Source: Linum tenue (lineage: Eukaryota > Streptophyta > Magnoliopsida > Malpighiales > Linaceae). From it: a stretch of DNA of 64,000 bases. The stretch is taken from NCBI GenBank assembly GCA_946122785.1, contig CAMGYJ010000005.1, positions 81,834,547 through 81,898,546 on the forward strand, given 5' to 3'. The notes under the pieces are model-generated. The model saw nothing but the letters and a program-made list of their open reading frames with translations, made no database searches and was not told the origin of the DNA. A program made the position numbers and the translations under genes. This document shows, one piece after another, positions 31,164 through 42,667 of this stretch (position 1 is the stretch's first letter; each line of letters starts with the position of its first letter).

Positions 31164-33664
31164 TCACTGCCCATCTTTCTCGTTAGTGTTCTCGTCCTCG
31201 TCTTTGTTTTCCTGGATTTTCTCATCTTCATTGTCCTCGCTAGAGTCACTGCTGTCTTCCTCATTGGTCCCTTTGACCTCTTGATTTTTTCCCTTGTTTT
31301 GGTCATCGCCATTGCCCTCGTCGTCCTCTTCACTGCTGTCTTCCTCATCGGTCCCTTTGTCCTCTTCAATGCTTTCCTTGTTTTGTTCCTCTCCTTTCTC
31401 CACTTGATTTTTTTCCTTGTTTTGGTCATCGCCATTGCCCTCGTCGTCGTCCTCTTCACTGCTGTCTTCCTCATCGTTCCCTTTGTCCTCTTCAATGCTT
31501 TCCTTGTTTTGTTCCTCTCCTTTCTCCTCTTGATTTTTTTCCTTGTTTTGGTCATCGCCATTGCCCTCGTCGTCGTCCTCTTCACTGCTGTCTTCCTCAT
31601 TGGTGTCACTGTCCTCTTCACTGCTTTCCTTGTTTTGTTCCTCTCCTTTCTCCTCTTGATTTTTTTCCTTGTTTTGGTCATCGCCATTGTCCTCGTCGTC
31701 CTCCTCTTCACTGCTGTCTTCCTCATCGGTCCCTTTGACCTCTTCAATGCTTTCCTTGTTTTGTTCCTCTCCTTTCTCCTCTTGATTTTTTTCCTTGTTT
31801 TGGTCATCGCCATTGCCCTCGTCGTCGTCCTCTTCACTGCTGTCTTCCTCATCGTTCCCTTTGTCCTCTTCAATGCTTTCCTTGTTTTGTTCCTCTCCTT
31901 TCTCCTCTTGATTTTTTTCCTTGTTTTGGTCATCGCCATTGCCCTCGTCGTCGTCCTCTTCACTGCTGTCTTCCTCATTGGTGTCACTGTCCTCTTCACT
32001 GCTTTCCTTGTTTTGTTCCTCTCCTTTCTCCTCTTGATTTTTTTCCTTGTTTTGCTCATCGTCATTACCCTCGTCATCCTCTTCACTTCCCTCTTCATTG
32101 ATCTCCTCGGTTGGCCTAGGAGATAGTTCCCAAGGTCTTGAGAATTGTTCGTAGTCAATCCTCAAGGACCTCATGATCTGATGGTTGCATTCGATGATGT
32201 AGCGTCGAGCTTCCTTCTCTCGATCGAGGCGGGAGAGAATGAGTGCATTTTGCTCCAGAATTTGGGCATTCTGCCGACCCAATGCCTCAAAATGGGATAT
32301 GTAGCTGTCGGTGGATGGTCCGGCTTGAGTCGTAGTTTGGTGATGTTGTGCAGGTTGTTCCGGAGTCTCCTCGACCATTTGCTGAACAACATGCTCCGAT
32401 GCGTTTGCCTCATCTGTTGCAAGAGGTCGAGCAGGATGAGGGAGGCCAACAATGCCTACCACACCATTCTCCTTAACCACCAAACACAGACATGATCAAT
32501 ATCAGAAGCATTAGTTACATTTGCTCAATGTTCAAAAGGAACTAGATTAGTAGGCAATCCAAAACTTGCACAAAATCAATCCTAGATTGTTTGAATCCCG
32601 ACTAGTTATGTTTTAGCATTCACTGTGAAAAGGAAAGTGTTGGTTGGAACATTTACCTTTGACAACAAATTTAGATCCGCAAGGTTTTTTTGGGAGATTG
32701 GTTGAGTGGACTGGGCAATGGTGCAATGAGAACCCACCGGATCAATGCCAAAATGCCGAGCTAGCCTTGTGATGTAGGCACCTCCATGGATGGTCTTGAT
32801 TTGTTTGTTGGAGGTGATCTTCTGTAGGGTTTTCAATATGACTATACCAAGATGAATTGGGGGATCTTTTACCATAGAGAGGAAAAAGTTCAAATCCCGC
32901 TTGGTCACACTCCCCGGGCTCCCCTCCCTAGCTGCCACAGAATGAGCGATAATGTTGTGGATGATACGCCACGGGGGAAGAAGATCATTCCCTTTATAGT
33001 GGGCAGGGTCAGACTTGTCCACATGGTTTTGTTTTACCGTTCTCCACATAGCATTGACCGATTCTGTTCTTGAATGATATATTTGCTCCGAAATAAAACC
33101 ATGTCCACCTGTGGTGAGAAATCCTGGTGGGTATATCTGGAGTGCCTCTGTGAACTCAGTGATGCTCATCTGTCTCGCCTGTCCTCCAAGGCGAAAAGTT
33201 ATGTTGTCTTCGGGCTTGTCGAGGTTAAACTCGGACATTCTCTTGATGGAGAGAGTGCTGAGGAACTCAATGGTAAGCTCTCGGTAGATGACCTCATTGA
33301 TGGAGAGAACCTCACACCATGCCGGGAGACGGAGGCATGTGCGAACGGGTTCCGCTGCTCCGAGGCGCTCTAGGAGATCCCAATCAAAGCATCTTTGCTG
33401 CCCAAATGGGAGGGGAAGGAAGCGCTCCAAAGCCTTCATATGTTCGACGGGTAATTGGAGGAAGCCGTGAAGTCTCCCTCCTCCAAGTTGAGCCTCCGCT
33501 TGTGGTGGTGGTGGAGATGGTTGGCGTGCCCGTCCTTGGTTGTTTTTGCGTTGTCGTTTGGGGGGAGTGTCTCGTTCTTGGGTTTGGCGGCGACGAGAAG
33601 AAGGAGCCTTCCTTTTAGCAGGTGAGGCTGCTGGTTGCCGGGTTTTTGGTTTAGCTTTCCCCAT
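31164..33664 (-). CDS. MULE gene A: Athila-ORF1-type domain with acidic repeat tail
   Basis: Two exons, 33664-32657 and 32471-31164 (GT-AG intron, donor AAG/GTAAAT), join in frame to 771 aa. The ATG at 33664 follows an acceptor-like TTTTTGTAG, which suggests an intron in the leader. Residues about 5-50 are Lys/Arg/Pro-rich and could be a nuclear localisation signal. Residues about 92-330 resemble the domain of plant Athila ORF1 and related transposon proteins: FDWDLLERLG, VIYRELTIEFLSTL, ITFRLGGQ, then a helical region. Exon 2 starts with a Gln-rich helix (ALGRQNAQILEQNALILSRL) and continues as about six near-identical 42-aa acidic units rich in Glu, Asp, Asn and Lys. The frame is clean. Function unknown; an RNA- or DNA-associated structural role is only a guess. 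Confidence 0.72.
31290..32060 (-). repeat. 126-bp coding minisatellite in gene A
   Basis: About six 126-bp units, each encoding a 42-aa block with QNKEKNQEEKGEEQNKES and a following EED/SSEEDDDEGNGD tail. Unit length is a multiple of three, so copy number can change without breaking the frame. The complementary strand reads as a long Leu/Val-rich frame by composition only. Confidence 0.85.
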
Positions 33665-34745
33665 TCCTACAAAAACCAACTAAGCACATTTAGTCTTTAG
33701 TGAATGAGAGGGAAAAGAATTATAATCAAGCTAAGTACAAAATCAGTAATGCAATTCTCCCGCAAAACTTAGACCGACTGCAAAAGGGAAAAAGCGAGTA
33801 CTGCTATAGCCACCAGCAAATAGTAAGAGCATCAGTTCTGGGTAGTTTCAGTTTTCGGTTAATGTACTTAATCTTATGCAACCTCTTGATCATCTAGTTC
33901 ACCAGGTACCTCAGAGATCTCTATCCACCAACATAATAAATGAAGCAGAAGAGTAATTGAGACTACCCATCTGCTATAAACGGTGATGATCATTAACCAG
34001 TATGTTATACAAAGGTAGAAGAGCAACCAAGACATGTAATAACTTCCTAGGATCATTGGCATGCCATAGTTTCCTTCTAGTACCCCATATTAACAAAGCA
34101 CCTCAAAAGAGGCAAGACACCAGAATTAGTAGATGGGCAAGAAGAGCAAGTGCACTACCCCATAAGTGCATAGCTCTCTCCCAGGATTCCATCACAACAT
34201 TCAAATTATAATAACAACAACCAAAACATGATTTCAATTCTTCCCCTCTTGTCTTAATGGACAACATGAAACCATTCAAAACCCTAATTCAAACCAACCA
34301 CAATTGGGCAACTAAACCCTAAAAAATGCAAGAAACCAGAGAAGAGTGCCGCTGTGGTTAAGAAGAACTCACCAGAGGCCTTGTCGGGATCGAAGTGGAA
34401 CAGAGGGCAGAGACTCGTCCGGAAATGGTCGCCGTCGCCGCTGAACCTTGAAGAATCTTCGCGGGCGAGCGAGGGCGAGGGCGAGGGCGAGGCAGCAAGG
34501 GCGAGGGCGAGCGAGCAAGGGCGAGGGCGAGGGCGAGGGCGAGCGAGGGCGAGGGCGAGGGCGAGGGCGAGGGCGAGCCAGCAAGTGCGAGGGCGAACGA
34601 GCAATGGCGAGGGCGAGGGGGTCGAAGTAGAACAGAGGGAGTAGAGGGTTGGGGGTCGAAGTAGAACAGAGGAAAATAGGGTTCGAACAAAATATGGGGG
34701 CGGGGGGGTTTCAAATTCTAATATGCATAGGTTAGTTTTTAAACT
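33665..34745 (-). promoter_or_regulatory. leader, probable 5'UTR intron and promoter region of gene A
   Basis: A donor (CTG/GTGAGTTC at 34371-34373) and the acceptor just before the ATG at 33664 would define a leader intron of about 700 bp. Upstream lies a hexanucleotide array and then GGGTTGGGGGTCGAAGTAGAAC-type sequence (plus strand), which also occurs upstream of gene B (36720-36830). No TATA box is obvious. Inferred from sequence only. Confidence 0.4.
34465..34620. repeat. (GAGGGC)n hexanucleotide tract
   Basis: About 25 perfect and imperfect GCGAGG/GAGGGC hexamers, broken by CAGCAAG- and CGAGCAAG-type variants. Frames on both strands are open through it because of its composition (Arg-Ala or Pro-Arg dipeptides). 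Confidence 0.9.
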
Positions 34746-34749
34746 TCCA

Positions 34750-35150
34750 ATCTCACGGCCCATTTCACGGACGTAATAATATCGACGCCAACCCGTGAAA
34801 CTCTCTGGAACTCCCCCCTTTTATGGAAACAATCTCACGTCTTAGTCTCACGGCCGTGAATTGGGAGTGATATTTCCATCTCACATCTCCTTATCCCGGC
34901 CGTGATATTTCCATCTCACGGTCTCTCGCACGGCCGTGAAATTGGGAGTGATATTCCATCTCACGTCTCCTTATCCCGGCCGTGATATTTCCATCTCACG
35001 GTCTCTCGCACGGCCGTGAAATTGGGAGTGAGATTTCCATCTCACGTCTTCTTATCCCGGCCGTGATATTTCCATCTCACGGTTTCTCGCACGGCCGTGA
35101 AATTGGGAGTGATTTCCATATCATGGCCTATTCTCTCGCCCGTGACAATT
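34750..35150. repeat. CACGGCCGTG palindrome cluster 2
   Basis: The ATTTCCATCTCACG and GCACGGCCGTGAAATTGGGAG units are repeated about three times in tandem (about 34860-35110), with further CGGCCGTGATA motifs. It lies between genes A and B. Confidence 0.88.
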
Positions 35151-36068
35151 TAATTACAAGCAGTGAGGTTTCCATCTAAGAACAAAAAACAACAATAACG
35201 AGATATATCCATCTAGCCACCCACAATCGAAGAGAAGATCAATATTTGATCATTAGAGTTATGGAGTACATTGCAATTGATTTGTAGGAAAGAAATTGAA
35301 CATACATATATAACACAAATTCATGGGAAGGAGGCCTATCCATTTCCCTTGTTCTTCCACAACATCGCCTGTCCTACTTCATCCAAACGAAAAAAGCAGA
35401 GGAAAGGAGAGCTCCTTCTTCCTCTCTTCTTCTTTACACAGATGAATTTCTGCAAAAAAAAACAGAGATGGGGAGAGACAGGGGAAATTCTTCTTCTTCA
35501 TCTTCCAGATTCCTATGCTCCCTCAAAACAAAGACTTCTTCCTGATACTTCCTTCCCTCCTCTAAACGTGCTTCTATCATTTCTTCTTCTCCTTCCCTTC
35601 TCCACCAAGAGGGAAACCAGATTGATCATCTTCTTCTCACCCACGAGGATCCACTTCCTTTTCTTCTTCTCCCCTGCACTTCCCTCTTCTTAAACACAAC
35701 AATAGTTAGATATACAAAAACTCTACTTCTTCAATACATACTACGTTCTTGCTTACAAGCACACCACAACATCACAAAAACAAGAACAAACTTTTTTCGA
35801 ACATCCATGCCCATCCCCCTCCCATGAATCCACAGACTTCTCCCTAGACGTCTCTTTGAGTATTCCATCCTCTTCAATCTCCACTTTTGTAACTCCCCTT
35901 GGAGCTGGGGTGATACCGGAAAGATCAAACTTTCCAAGCTAGATACAACCTTGGTCAAGGGTTTTGCAATCTCCATCTCTTTGCTGCATTCCTTGTCCAA
36001 GGATTGTATCGAACTTGGAAAGTTTGTTGTCCTTGCATCCTTCCTTAGAGATCGATGAGGTGGAATAC
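35151..36068 (-). other. region downstream of gene B, unassigned
   Basis: No known protein was recognised. The minus-strand frame 35731-36072 (about 113 codons, Lys/Arg/Leu-rich) is open, but other frames are also protein-like in parts. It may be 3'UTR of gene B or a captured host fragment. The plus strand is C/T-rich between 35300 and 35690. Confidence 0.3.
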
Positions 36069-36647
36069 TCAAAGTGACGTCAAGGTAGATGATCCCTGGA
36101 GCATTTCAATCACGTCTACACCATCATGATCAGTCAGATACCACACGAAGCTTCTGGTCGGATAGGTAATCCCTGGTGAGCAAATATGGAAACAAAGAGG
36201 GAGTCAAACGAAACATCGGATAGATATAATGGGTGTCATGAGGGTAAATGCGTGATAGAACAAACTGTATTATGTTATAAGATTTCTTCAACCAAAATGA
36301 AAACGTTAAGCAACTCCATTGCAAGCCATCATGAAATTCGTTAACGAATCGGTTGATTTCAACCCCTATGGCCACTGGATCCTCTATCATCTATAATCCA
36401 CTACCCATAAACACACAGAGGAACAACTTCAAACGGTTTATGCCTAGCCAAATCGTCATGCGAACCCAAAACCTACAGTTTATCATATGAAAATCACAGT
36501 TGTTTCAAAAGCTAAATTACTCGGTGTCACAACAATGAACAGAAGCTCCAACACTATCTGCACTGCTTAAATGTTGGGTAAGTCAGAAACGAGAGATAAG
36601 GAAGAACTTACATTACTCAGGCGATGGATCAAGCGCTCCACGATCAT
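36069..36647 (-). CDS. MULE gene B: possible small three-exon gene, 71 aa
   Basis: Exons 36647-36612, 36390-36315 and 36172-36069 give a 216-bp frame. The ATG is in a strong context (GCCGCCATGA). The first donor (AAT/GTAAGT) and the acceptors TTATAG and TCACCAG are good; the second donor (GGA/GTTGCT) is weak. The predicted protein shows INRFVNEFHDGLQW, then ITYPTRSFVWYLTDHDG and a C-terminal EMLQGSS. I recognise no family. The upstream region shares the GGGTTGGGGGTCGAAGT sequence with gene A and the gene sits between palindrome clusters 2 and 3, like the others. Expression evidence would be needed to accept it. Confidence 0.35.
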
Positions 36648-36857
36648 GGCGGCCGGCGAAACGGAGTCGGATCAGGGAGGATTTGGGGGCAAGGGACTGG
36701 GAGAGAGCTTCGCCTGTGGTGGTGGGAGCTTGTTCGAACTGGGTAGAGGGTTGGGGGTCGAAGTGGGACGGCGAGGGTTTTAAATAGGGTTGGGGGTCGG
36801 GTTCAAGTAGAAAAGAGGAAGCTTTAAATAGGGTGTTTCCAATTCTAGGGTTAATCT

Positions 36858-37245
36858 CACGTCTTAGTCTCACGCCCCGTGAGAATTTACATAGGGCCGT
36901 GAGATGCCAAGAATTCATATCCAAAACACGGCTTATCTCACGGCCGTGGTAATGACGACGCCAACCCGTGAAACTCTCTGGAACTCCCCCTTTTTATGGA
37001 AACAATCTCACGGTACATCTCCCGGCCGTGAGATTTCATTTATGAGGCGTGATTTTGGATTTCAGCTGGGATTATCTCACGTCTTATTCTCACGCCCCGT
37101 GAGAATTTACAGAGGGCCGTGAGATGCCCAGAATTACAAATCCACGGCCTATCTCACGGCCGTGATATTCCAGAATTACATATCCAAACCCACGTCTTCT
37201 TTCACGGCCGTGGGATTTCCAGAATTGGCCGTGAGATTTCCAGAA
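36858..37245. repeat. CACGGCCGTG palindrome cluster 3
   Basis: Palindromes of the TCTCACGGCCGTG type recur about six times, along with two copies of CACGCCCCGTGAGAATTTACA. It lies between the start of gene B and the end of gene C and overlaps the duplicated 3' flank at 37141-37396. Confidence 0.87.
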
Positions 37246-37396
37246 ATAGTCTGCACAGACATTTACCTGTAGAACTAACCCCTGTACTTATTATAATGGC
37301 GTAAGTAACATAATATACTAATTTTGAAAACTACAAGCTTATGAAAAGCTGAGTCATAATGTTCTTTGAAGCTTGACACGAGCATTACATAGATCC
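37141..37396. repeat. intra-element duplication, copy 2 (3' flank of gene C)
   Basis: Second copy of the segment at 30652-30920, with scattered substitutions and a deletion of about 13 bp near its start. Confidence 0.88.
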
Positions 37397-37478
37397 ATTC
37401 AATGTCACTAGATACTAACTTGCACAAAACAAACATTACAAGATGAAACATAATGTAGTTTGAAGTCGAACACCAGCA

Positions 37479-40105
37479 TTACAGGTTGTGCTTGGATCGT
37501 TTGGGAAGTAGAACAGATTCTTGAGTCTCCACATGAAAGCTGCTTTCACCTGCTCCTATGGACTCGAAGTTGTATTCTTGTTGCGTGAAATGACTATCAC
37601 CTCCACCTGCTTCAGCCATTCTTTTCAGCGGACAATTTCTGATTGTATGTTTAGGACGCCTACAATACTTGCACAACCGTGTTTTCACTTGAGGTTGCTT
37701 CACATTCCCTTTACTTCGAACTGGATGGGGGTCCTTAATAAACTGAGAGGAGTTCACTCCAACATCCGTAGTAGCATTATTTGTTTTGTTGGTTGTTTCT
37801 TCACTTATTGTCTTCACTCGCAATGTCAAGTCTTCAATCAACCCTTTGGCAGTATGAAATGCTTCATCCGAACTCACAGCATAATGGCACATTCTACTAC
37901 ATTGACCAACCAAGAATCCAAACCTGTCCAAATAAACAAGCACTTTTGTAGTTGGTTCCAAGCACAATAGAAGTAAACAAAGAACTAAATGAACACCTTA
38001 AATTTATAATACCTGCTAATATTTTGCTGGGTAGGACAGCTTCCCATACTCGAGGGATCGAACTCTTTTGCATCTTTAGTCCAACGCTTCAAAATGAGTG
38101 ACTTTGGAATTTGCATTTGATTTTCTGCTTTCAATATACAGAATATATGCCGACATGGAATTCCGCAGAACTCAAAGATGCCACAAGAACAATGCACATC
38201 ATGTCCACTCGTGTAAAAGACCACGGTGCACTTTGAGTCAGGGTATTTGAATCGTGACAATGTGTAAACTGTTTTATTGGTCAACACACACTTGTCTGTA
38301 ATATAGTAATGAACTTCTCTCGCTATTTCTGCTCGAACGCTCCTGAACACATTTCTTGTATATACTATAGAGGCATGTCTTTCAATTTCATGTAAATGTG
38401 TCATCAAAACAACATCAGTATGTATTGTCTTAAACTGGTCATGTAACTCAGTTTGTCTCCTATACAAAAGTGCCATGTCAAACTGCTTGACAAACTCAAA
38501 CAACTTCATCTTACTTTGCAAGAATTTGTCTAGATAAGAGTTCATGCTTTCACAACGTTGTGAGGTAGTCATCCCAGCAAAGAAAATACCTTTCAAGTAA
38601 GTTGTGGCCCATAGAGCTCGTCGCCTATACATCTTCTTCATCCACGCATTGTGCTCCAGGTCATACTTGGACAAAATTTCCTTCCACGTAGCTTCAAATT
38701 GTGGAATAGAACTGCAGTTTAGCATGCATCGTTTGAAATCCTCCCGGAAGCCTTCCGCATGGCCACGCGCTTCTGCGTTATTGCCCAAGTGCCAAGAACA
38801 TAACCGATGTCGGGATCCAGGGAGAACCGACTTGATAGCTTTCCTCATTGAAGAACAACCGTCTGTTATAACTGCGGTTGGCTTCTTACCACCCATGCAA
38901 TGTAAAAAAGCATTTATAATCCATACGTAGTTCTCCGCCGTTTCATCCGCAAGTAAAGCACATGCAAAAACAGTGCTTGCATTGTGATTATTCACACCAA
39001 TGAATAGAAGAAATGGAAGATTATATGCATTAGTCTTGTACGTCGAGTCAAAAACAAGAACATCTCCAAAGAGACTATAATCCAATTGTGAAGGAGAGTC
39101 AGCCCATAACATATTGCCTAGTTCACCACCGTCACTTACTGTATATCTACAATAAAAACGAGGATCGGTAGTTGCCCGTGCTTGTAAGTAGGCAAGTGCA
39201 GCTTCACTGTCACTATCCAAGATCTCCGACCTCCGATCCGCACTAACAAAATTGTAGACATCGGTCTTAGTGAAACCCAAGTTCTGAAAGCTTCCTGCAC
39301 AATTCACTAGATAATCCATGATTTGATTGGTGCGAATACCAGCAGCCCTAAGTGATCGAATCTGAGCCTTACTTGCGTCATCTACCTTGCGATGAGAACT
39401 CAAAAACTGCACTTCATGTGCTCCAGCTAAGGGATGAAAATGTGTTGGTACAAACTGCTTCACCTTGAATCGGTTAGTTGCCTCAACAAAACTGACTTTG
39501 AAAGCAGCCGGACAATGGAGCCTTGTTACAGGCCTAGGTTCACGCTTTCTGTTCTCCTTGTCATTGTGGACTGGAAGACGCTCCCCCTCGCGTGAGCAAA
39601 CCCATCGCTGCATATTTTTAACTCCATATTTTGAATATGTGTGAGTGTTCTTTCGTACGCTGAACCCCATGGCACAACCATAAGTTGAATAGAACTTGCC
39701 AGCCTCCTCAAGGGTTTCAAACTCATAACCCACAACATCATCCGACTCCCATTTAGAATAAGGCTTACCATTCCCGACTTTATCAAGCAAAGTCCAGTCA
39801 TACATACTCGAGTACGGTGGAACCATGGCTGGATTTGCAGCATCTTTGATGTTCTCTGAGCTGTGTGGCTGTGTTTCGAAGCTGTGCAAATGCTCATCTG
39901 AGATGTTCTCTTTATCATCATCACCAATGTTAGTGTTATTATCATCCTCAGAATCACTATCGCTGGTGTCGACATTGTCCTTCATATCGTCACTATCTCT
40001 AACACCACCGGTATCATCTCCATAATTCATTCCCCAATCTAAACCAACATTCAAGTCATTTCCCGTGTCCTTGCCTGTGCTCATATCATCCATCAACCCT
40101 TCCAT
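37479..40105 (-). CDS. MULE gene C: MuDR/FAR1-class transposase
   Basis: Exons 40105-38013 and 37923-37479 (89-bp GT-AG intron) join in frame to 845 aa. Residues 1-110 are acidic. The FAR1-type DNA-binding domain spans about 125-225 (YEFETLEEAGKFYSTYG, with C/H ligands down to HFHPLAGAHE). The MULE catalytic core spans about 335-520 with a full DDE set: D353 (VFDSTYKTNAY), D415 (ITDGCSSM) and E519 (RCESMNSYLDKF). The SWIM finger at 639-653 has all four ligands (CSC...CRH). Exon 2 adds a C-terminal zinc knuckle (CKYCRRPKHTIRNC). Known members of this class cut and paste DNA in the nucleus and make 9-bp target duplications, which fits the element ends. FAR1/FRS transcription factors derive from the same family, but the location inside a bounded element argues for a true transposase. 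No disabling change is visible. Confidence 0.9.
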
Positions 40106-41335
40106 AGTTGATCAACTGAAAACAAGCAACAAAATGAAGTTTAGAGACAATTGAAATCGACATATTCACCACCCACAGCCAACCAAATCGAACACTTCAC
40201 TAATCAATTAACAAACACGAGGCAAACACGAGACAATTGAAATGAAGGGCTGGCTGGTAACTGTAATCCACATATCAACTCGATAGTTTCCCCTTCACTT
40301 CCGCGACAAACGACCAGAAAGAACAAAACTATGAACAAATTCCCTACAGGAAACAGTAGTTTTCTCTCTGAAACCCCCCAATCACCCTCACAAGACACCA
40401 ATCAAGCCACCATGATCGAATAGACAAACACAATATCAAGTCCCCCCAAACAGAATGAACGAAATAACCCAGAGAGTTGCTAACTGTGGTCAAGGAAGAG
40501 CTCCCGTGAAGGAGCTCCTCTCATACAAGAGGTGTCAGAAATAAAGCACTCTTCATCTTCGCCGGCCATTTTGAATCAGCAAACAAGAAAAAATTAAAAA
40601 CAAAAGAGATAAAGAACAAAAACTATGAGCAACCAGAGCGCGGCCCTCGATTGAAGATGCTCTGCTGCTATTAGGATTATCCATCAGCAGATCTCGGCGG
40701 AAAAGAAAACCCTAATAGCAACATTGTAACAAGCGGCGAAATTATGGAAGGGACGGAAGAGCTGATGCGGTTATTTGTAGGTTATGATACTGGGCTTCTG
40801 AGAGATCCACGGCCTCCAGAACGCCATTGGACAACGACAGCGCCACAATCACAAACGGAGCATAACCGAAACAGAACAGAAGAATTAATCATCCGAGATG
40901 AAAGAAGAGGGAGCCGGCGGGTACCTGAAACAATAAGGCAGGGAGCGTAGTCAGGGAGCTGAACGGAGATGATTGGCGGTGGCGGTGGAAGGTCAGCAAC
41001 AAACGACGAAGGAAGATTGCTAGATTAAGCCTCTTCCGTCGCGAAGGATGGGTGGCGAAGGATGGGCGAATAATCCGACAGGGAGGAACCGACGAAGGAA
41101 GAATCTGGTTTCGTCGCGAAGGATGGGTAGAGAAGGGAAGACGAAGGAAGATCTGAGGCTGGGAGAGAGGGAAGCTGGAAGGAAGAAGCCGACAGGGAGG
41201 AACCGAGGATCAGTCCTCTGGCGCCGACGGAGGACGAGAAGGAAGAAACGGCATCACTGTTACGACTGACTTACGACGGTGAGGGTTTAGGATCTAGGAA
41301 TTTCTTCATTATGACCAACCCAAAAAAATCATCGG
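40106..41335 (-). other. upstream region of the transposase gene
   Basis: No other gene was recognised. The purine-rich plus-strand sequence at 41030-41270 has repeated GGAAGAA/GGGAGGAACCGA motifs that resemble 49000-49080 at the right end of the element. It probably contains promoter and leader sequences of gene C, but I see no clear TATA box. Confidence 0.35.
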
Positions 41336-42650
41336 TTATAATTAGATGGGTTAACCCAAAACCATAATCAAACGAAAATCAACCCATATATCAATTACCT
41401 CAATCTACATCGGTTCACAATTACATGGGGTTCAACCCAAAACCGATAATCACACGCTCATTCAACCATATACATAACCTCAATCTCACATCGGTTCACA
41501 ATTACATGGGGTTCTACCCAAAACCGATAATCAAACGCTCACTCAACCATATACATAACATCAATCTCACATCGGTTCACAATTACACCCAAAACCGATA
41601 ATCACACGCTCATTCAACCATATACATAACCTCAATCTCACATCGGTTCACAATTACATGGGGTTCTACCCAAAACCGATAATAAAACGCTCACTAAACC
41701 ATATAGATAACCTCAATCTCACATCGGTTCACATTTACACCCAAAACCGATAATCAAACGCTCATTCAACCATATACTTAACCTCAATCTCACATCGGTT
41801 CACAATTACATGGGGTTCAACCCAAATCCGATAATCAAACGCTCACTCAACCATATACATAACATCAATCTCACATCGGTTCACAATTACATGGGGTTCA
41901 ACCCAACACCGATAATCAAACGCTCATTCAACCATATACATAACCTCAATCTCACATCGGTTCACAATTACATGGGGTTCAACCCAAAACCGATAATCAC
42001 ACGCTCATTCAACCATATACATAACCTCAATCTCACATCGGTTCACAATTACATGGGGTTCAACCCAAAACCGATAATCACACGCTCACTAAACCATATA
42101 CATAACCTCAATCTCCCATCGGTTCACAATTACATGGGGTTCAACCCAAAACCGATAATCACACGCTCGCTAAACCATATACATAACCTCAATCTCACAT
42201 CGGTTCACAATTACATGGGGTTCAACCCAAAACCGATAATAAAACGCTCATTCAACCATATACATAACCTCAATCTCACATCGGTTCACAATTACATGGG
42301 GTTCAACCCAAAACCGATAATAAAACGCTCACTAAACCATATACATAACCTCAATCTCACATCGGTTCACAATTACATGGGGTTCAACCCAAAACCGATA
42401 ATAAAACGCTCACTAAACCATATAGATAACCTCAATCTCACATCGGTTCACAATTACATGGGGTTCAACCCAAAACCGATAATCACACGCTCGCTAAACC
42501 ATATACATAACCTCAATCTCACATCGGTTCACAATAACATGGGGTTCAACCCAAAACCGATAATCAAACGCTCATTCAACCATATACATAACCTCAATCT
42601 CACATCGGTTCACAATTACATGGGGTTCAACCCAAAACCGATAATAGGGA
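41336..42650. repeat. internal tandem array, about 81-bp unit, about 16 copies
   Basis: The unit contains ATCGGTTCACAATTACATGG, then GGTTCAACCCAAAACCGATA, AATCAAACGCTCATTCAACC and ATATACATAACCTCAATCTC. ATCGGTT and AACCGAT form inverted arms. Early copies are shortened by loss of the ATGGGGTTC part; from 41810 on the copies are uniform at 81 bp. The array ends at 42650, next to palindrome cluster 4. Confidence 0.9.
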
Positions 42651-42667
42651 ATGATTTTTTGAATCTC

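Noticed and set aside
31149..32126. 325-codon plus-strand frame that looks like a multi-pass membrane protein
   Set aside because: It is the complement of the acidic minisatellite of gene A. Glu/Asp/Lys codons read as Leu/Val/Phe on the other strand. Gene A is supported by an in-frame splice and a conserved domain.
31133..32158. 341-codon minus-strand Lys/Arg/Thr-rich frame
   Set aside because: A frame-shifted reading of the same minisatellite as gene A exon 2, without a conserved part.
34284..34763. Long Pro/Arg/Ala frames on both strands
   Set aside because: They come from the (GAGGGC)n tract and have no non-repetitive conserved sequence.
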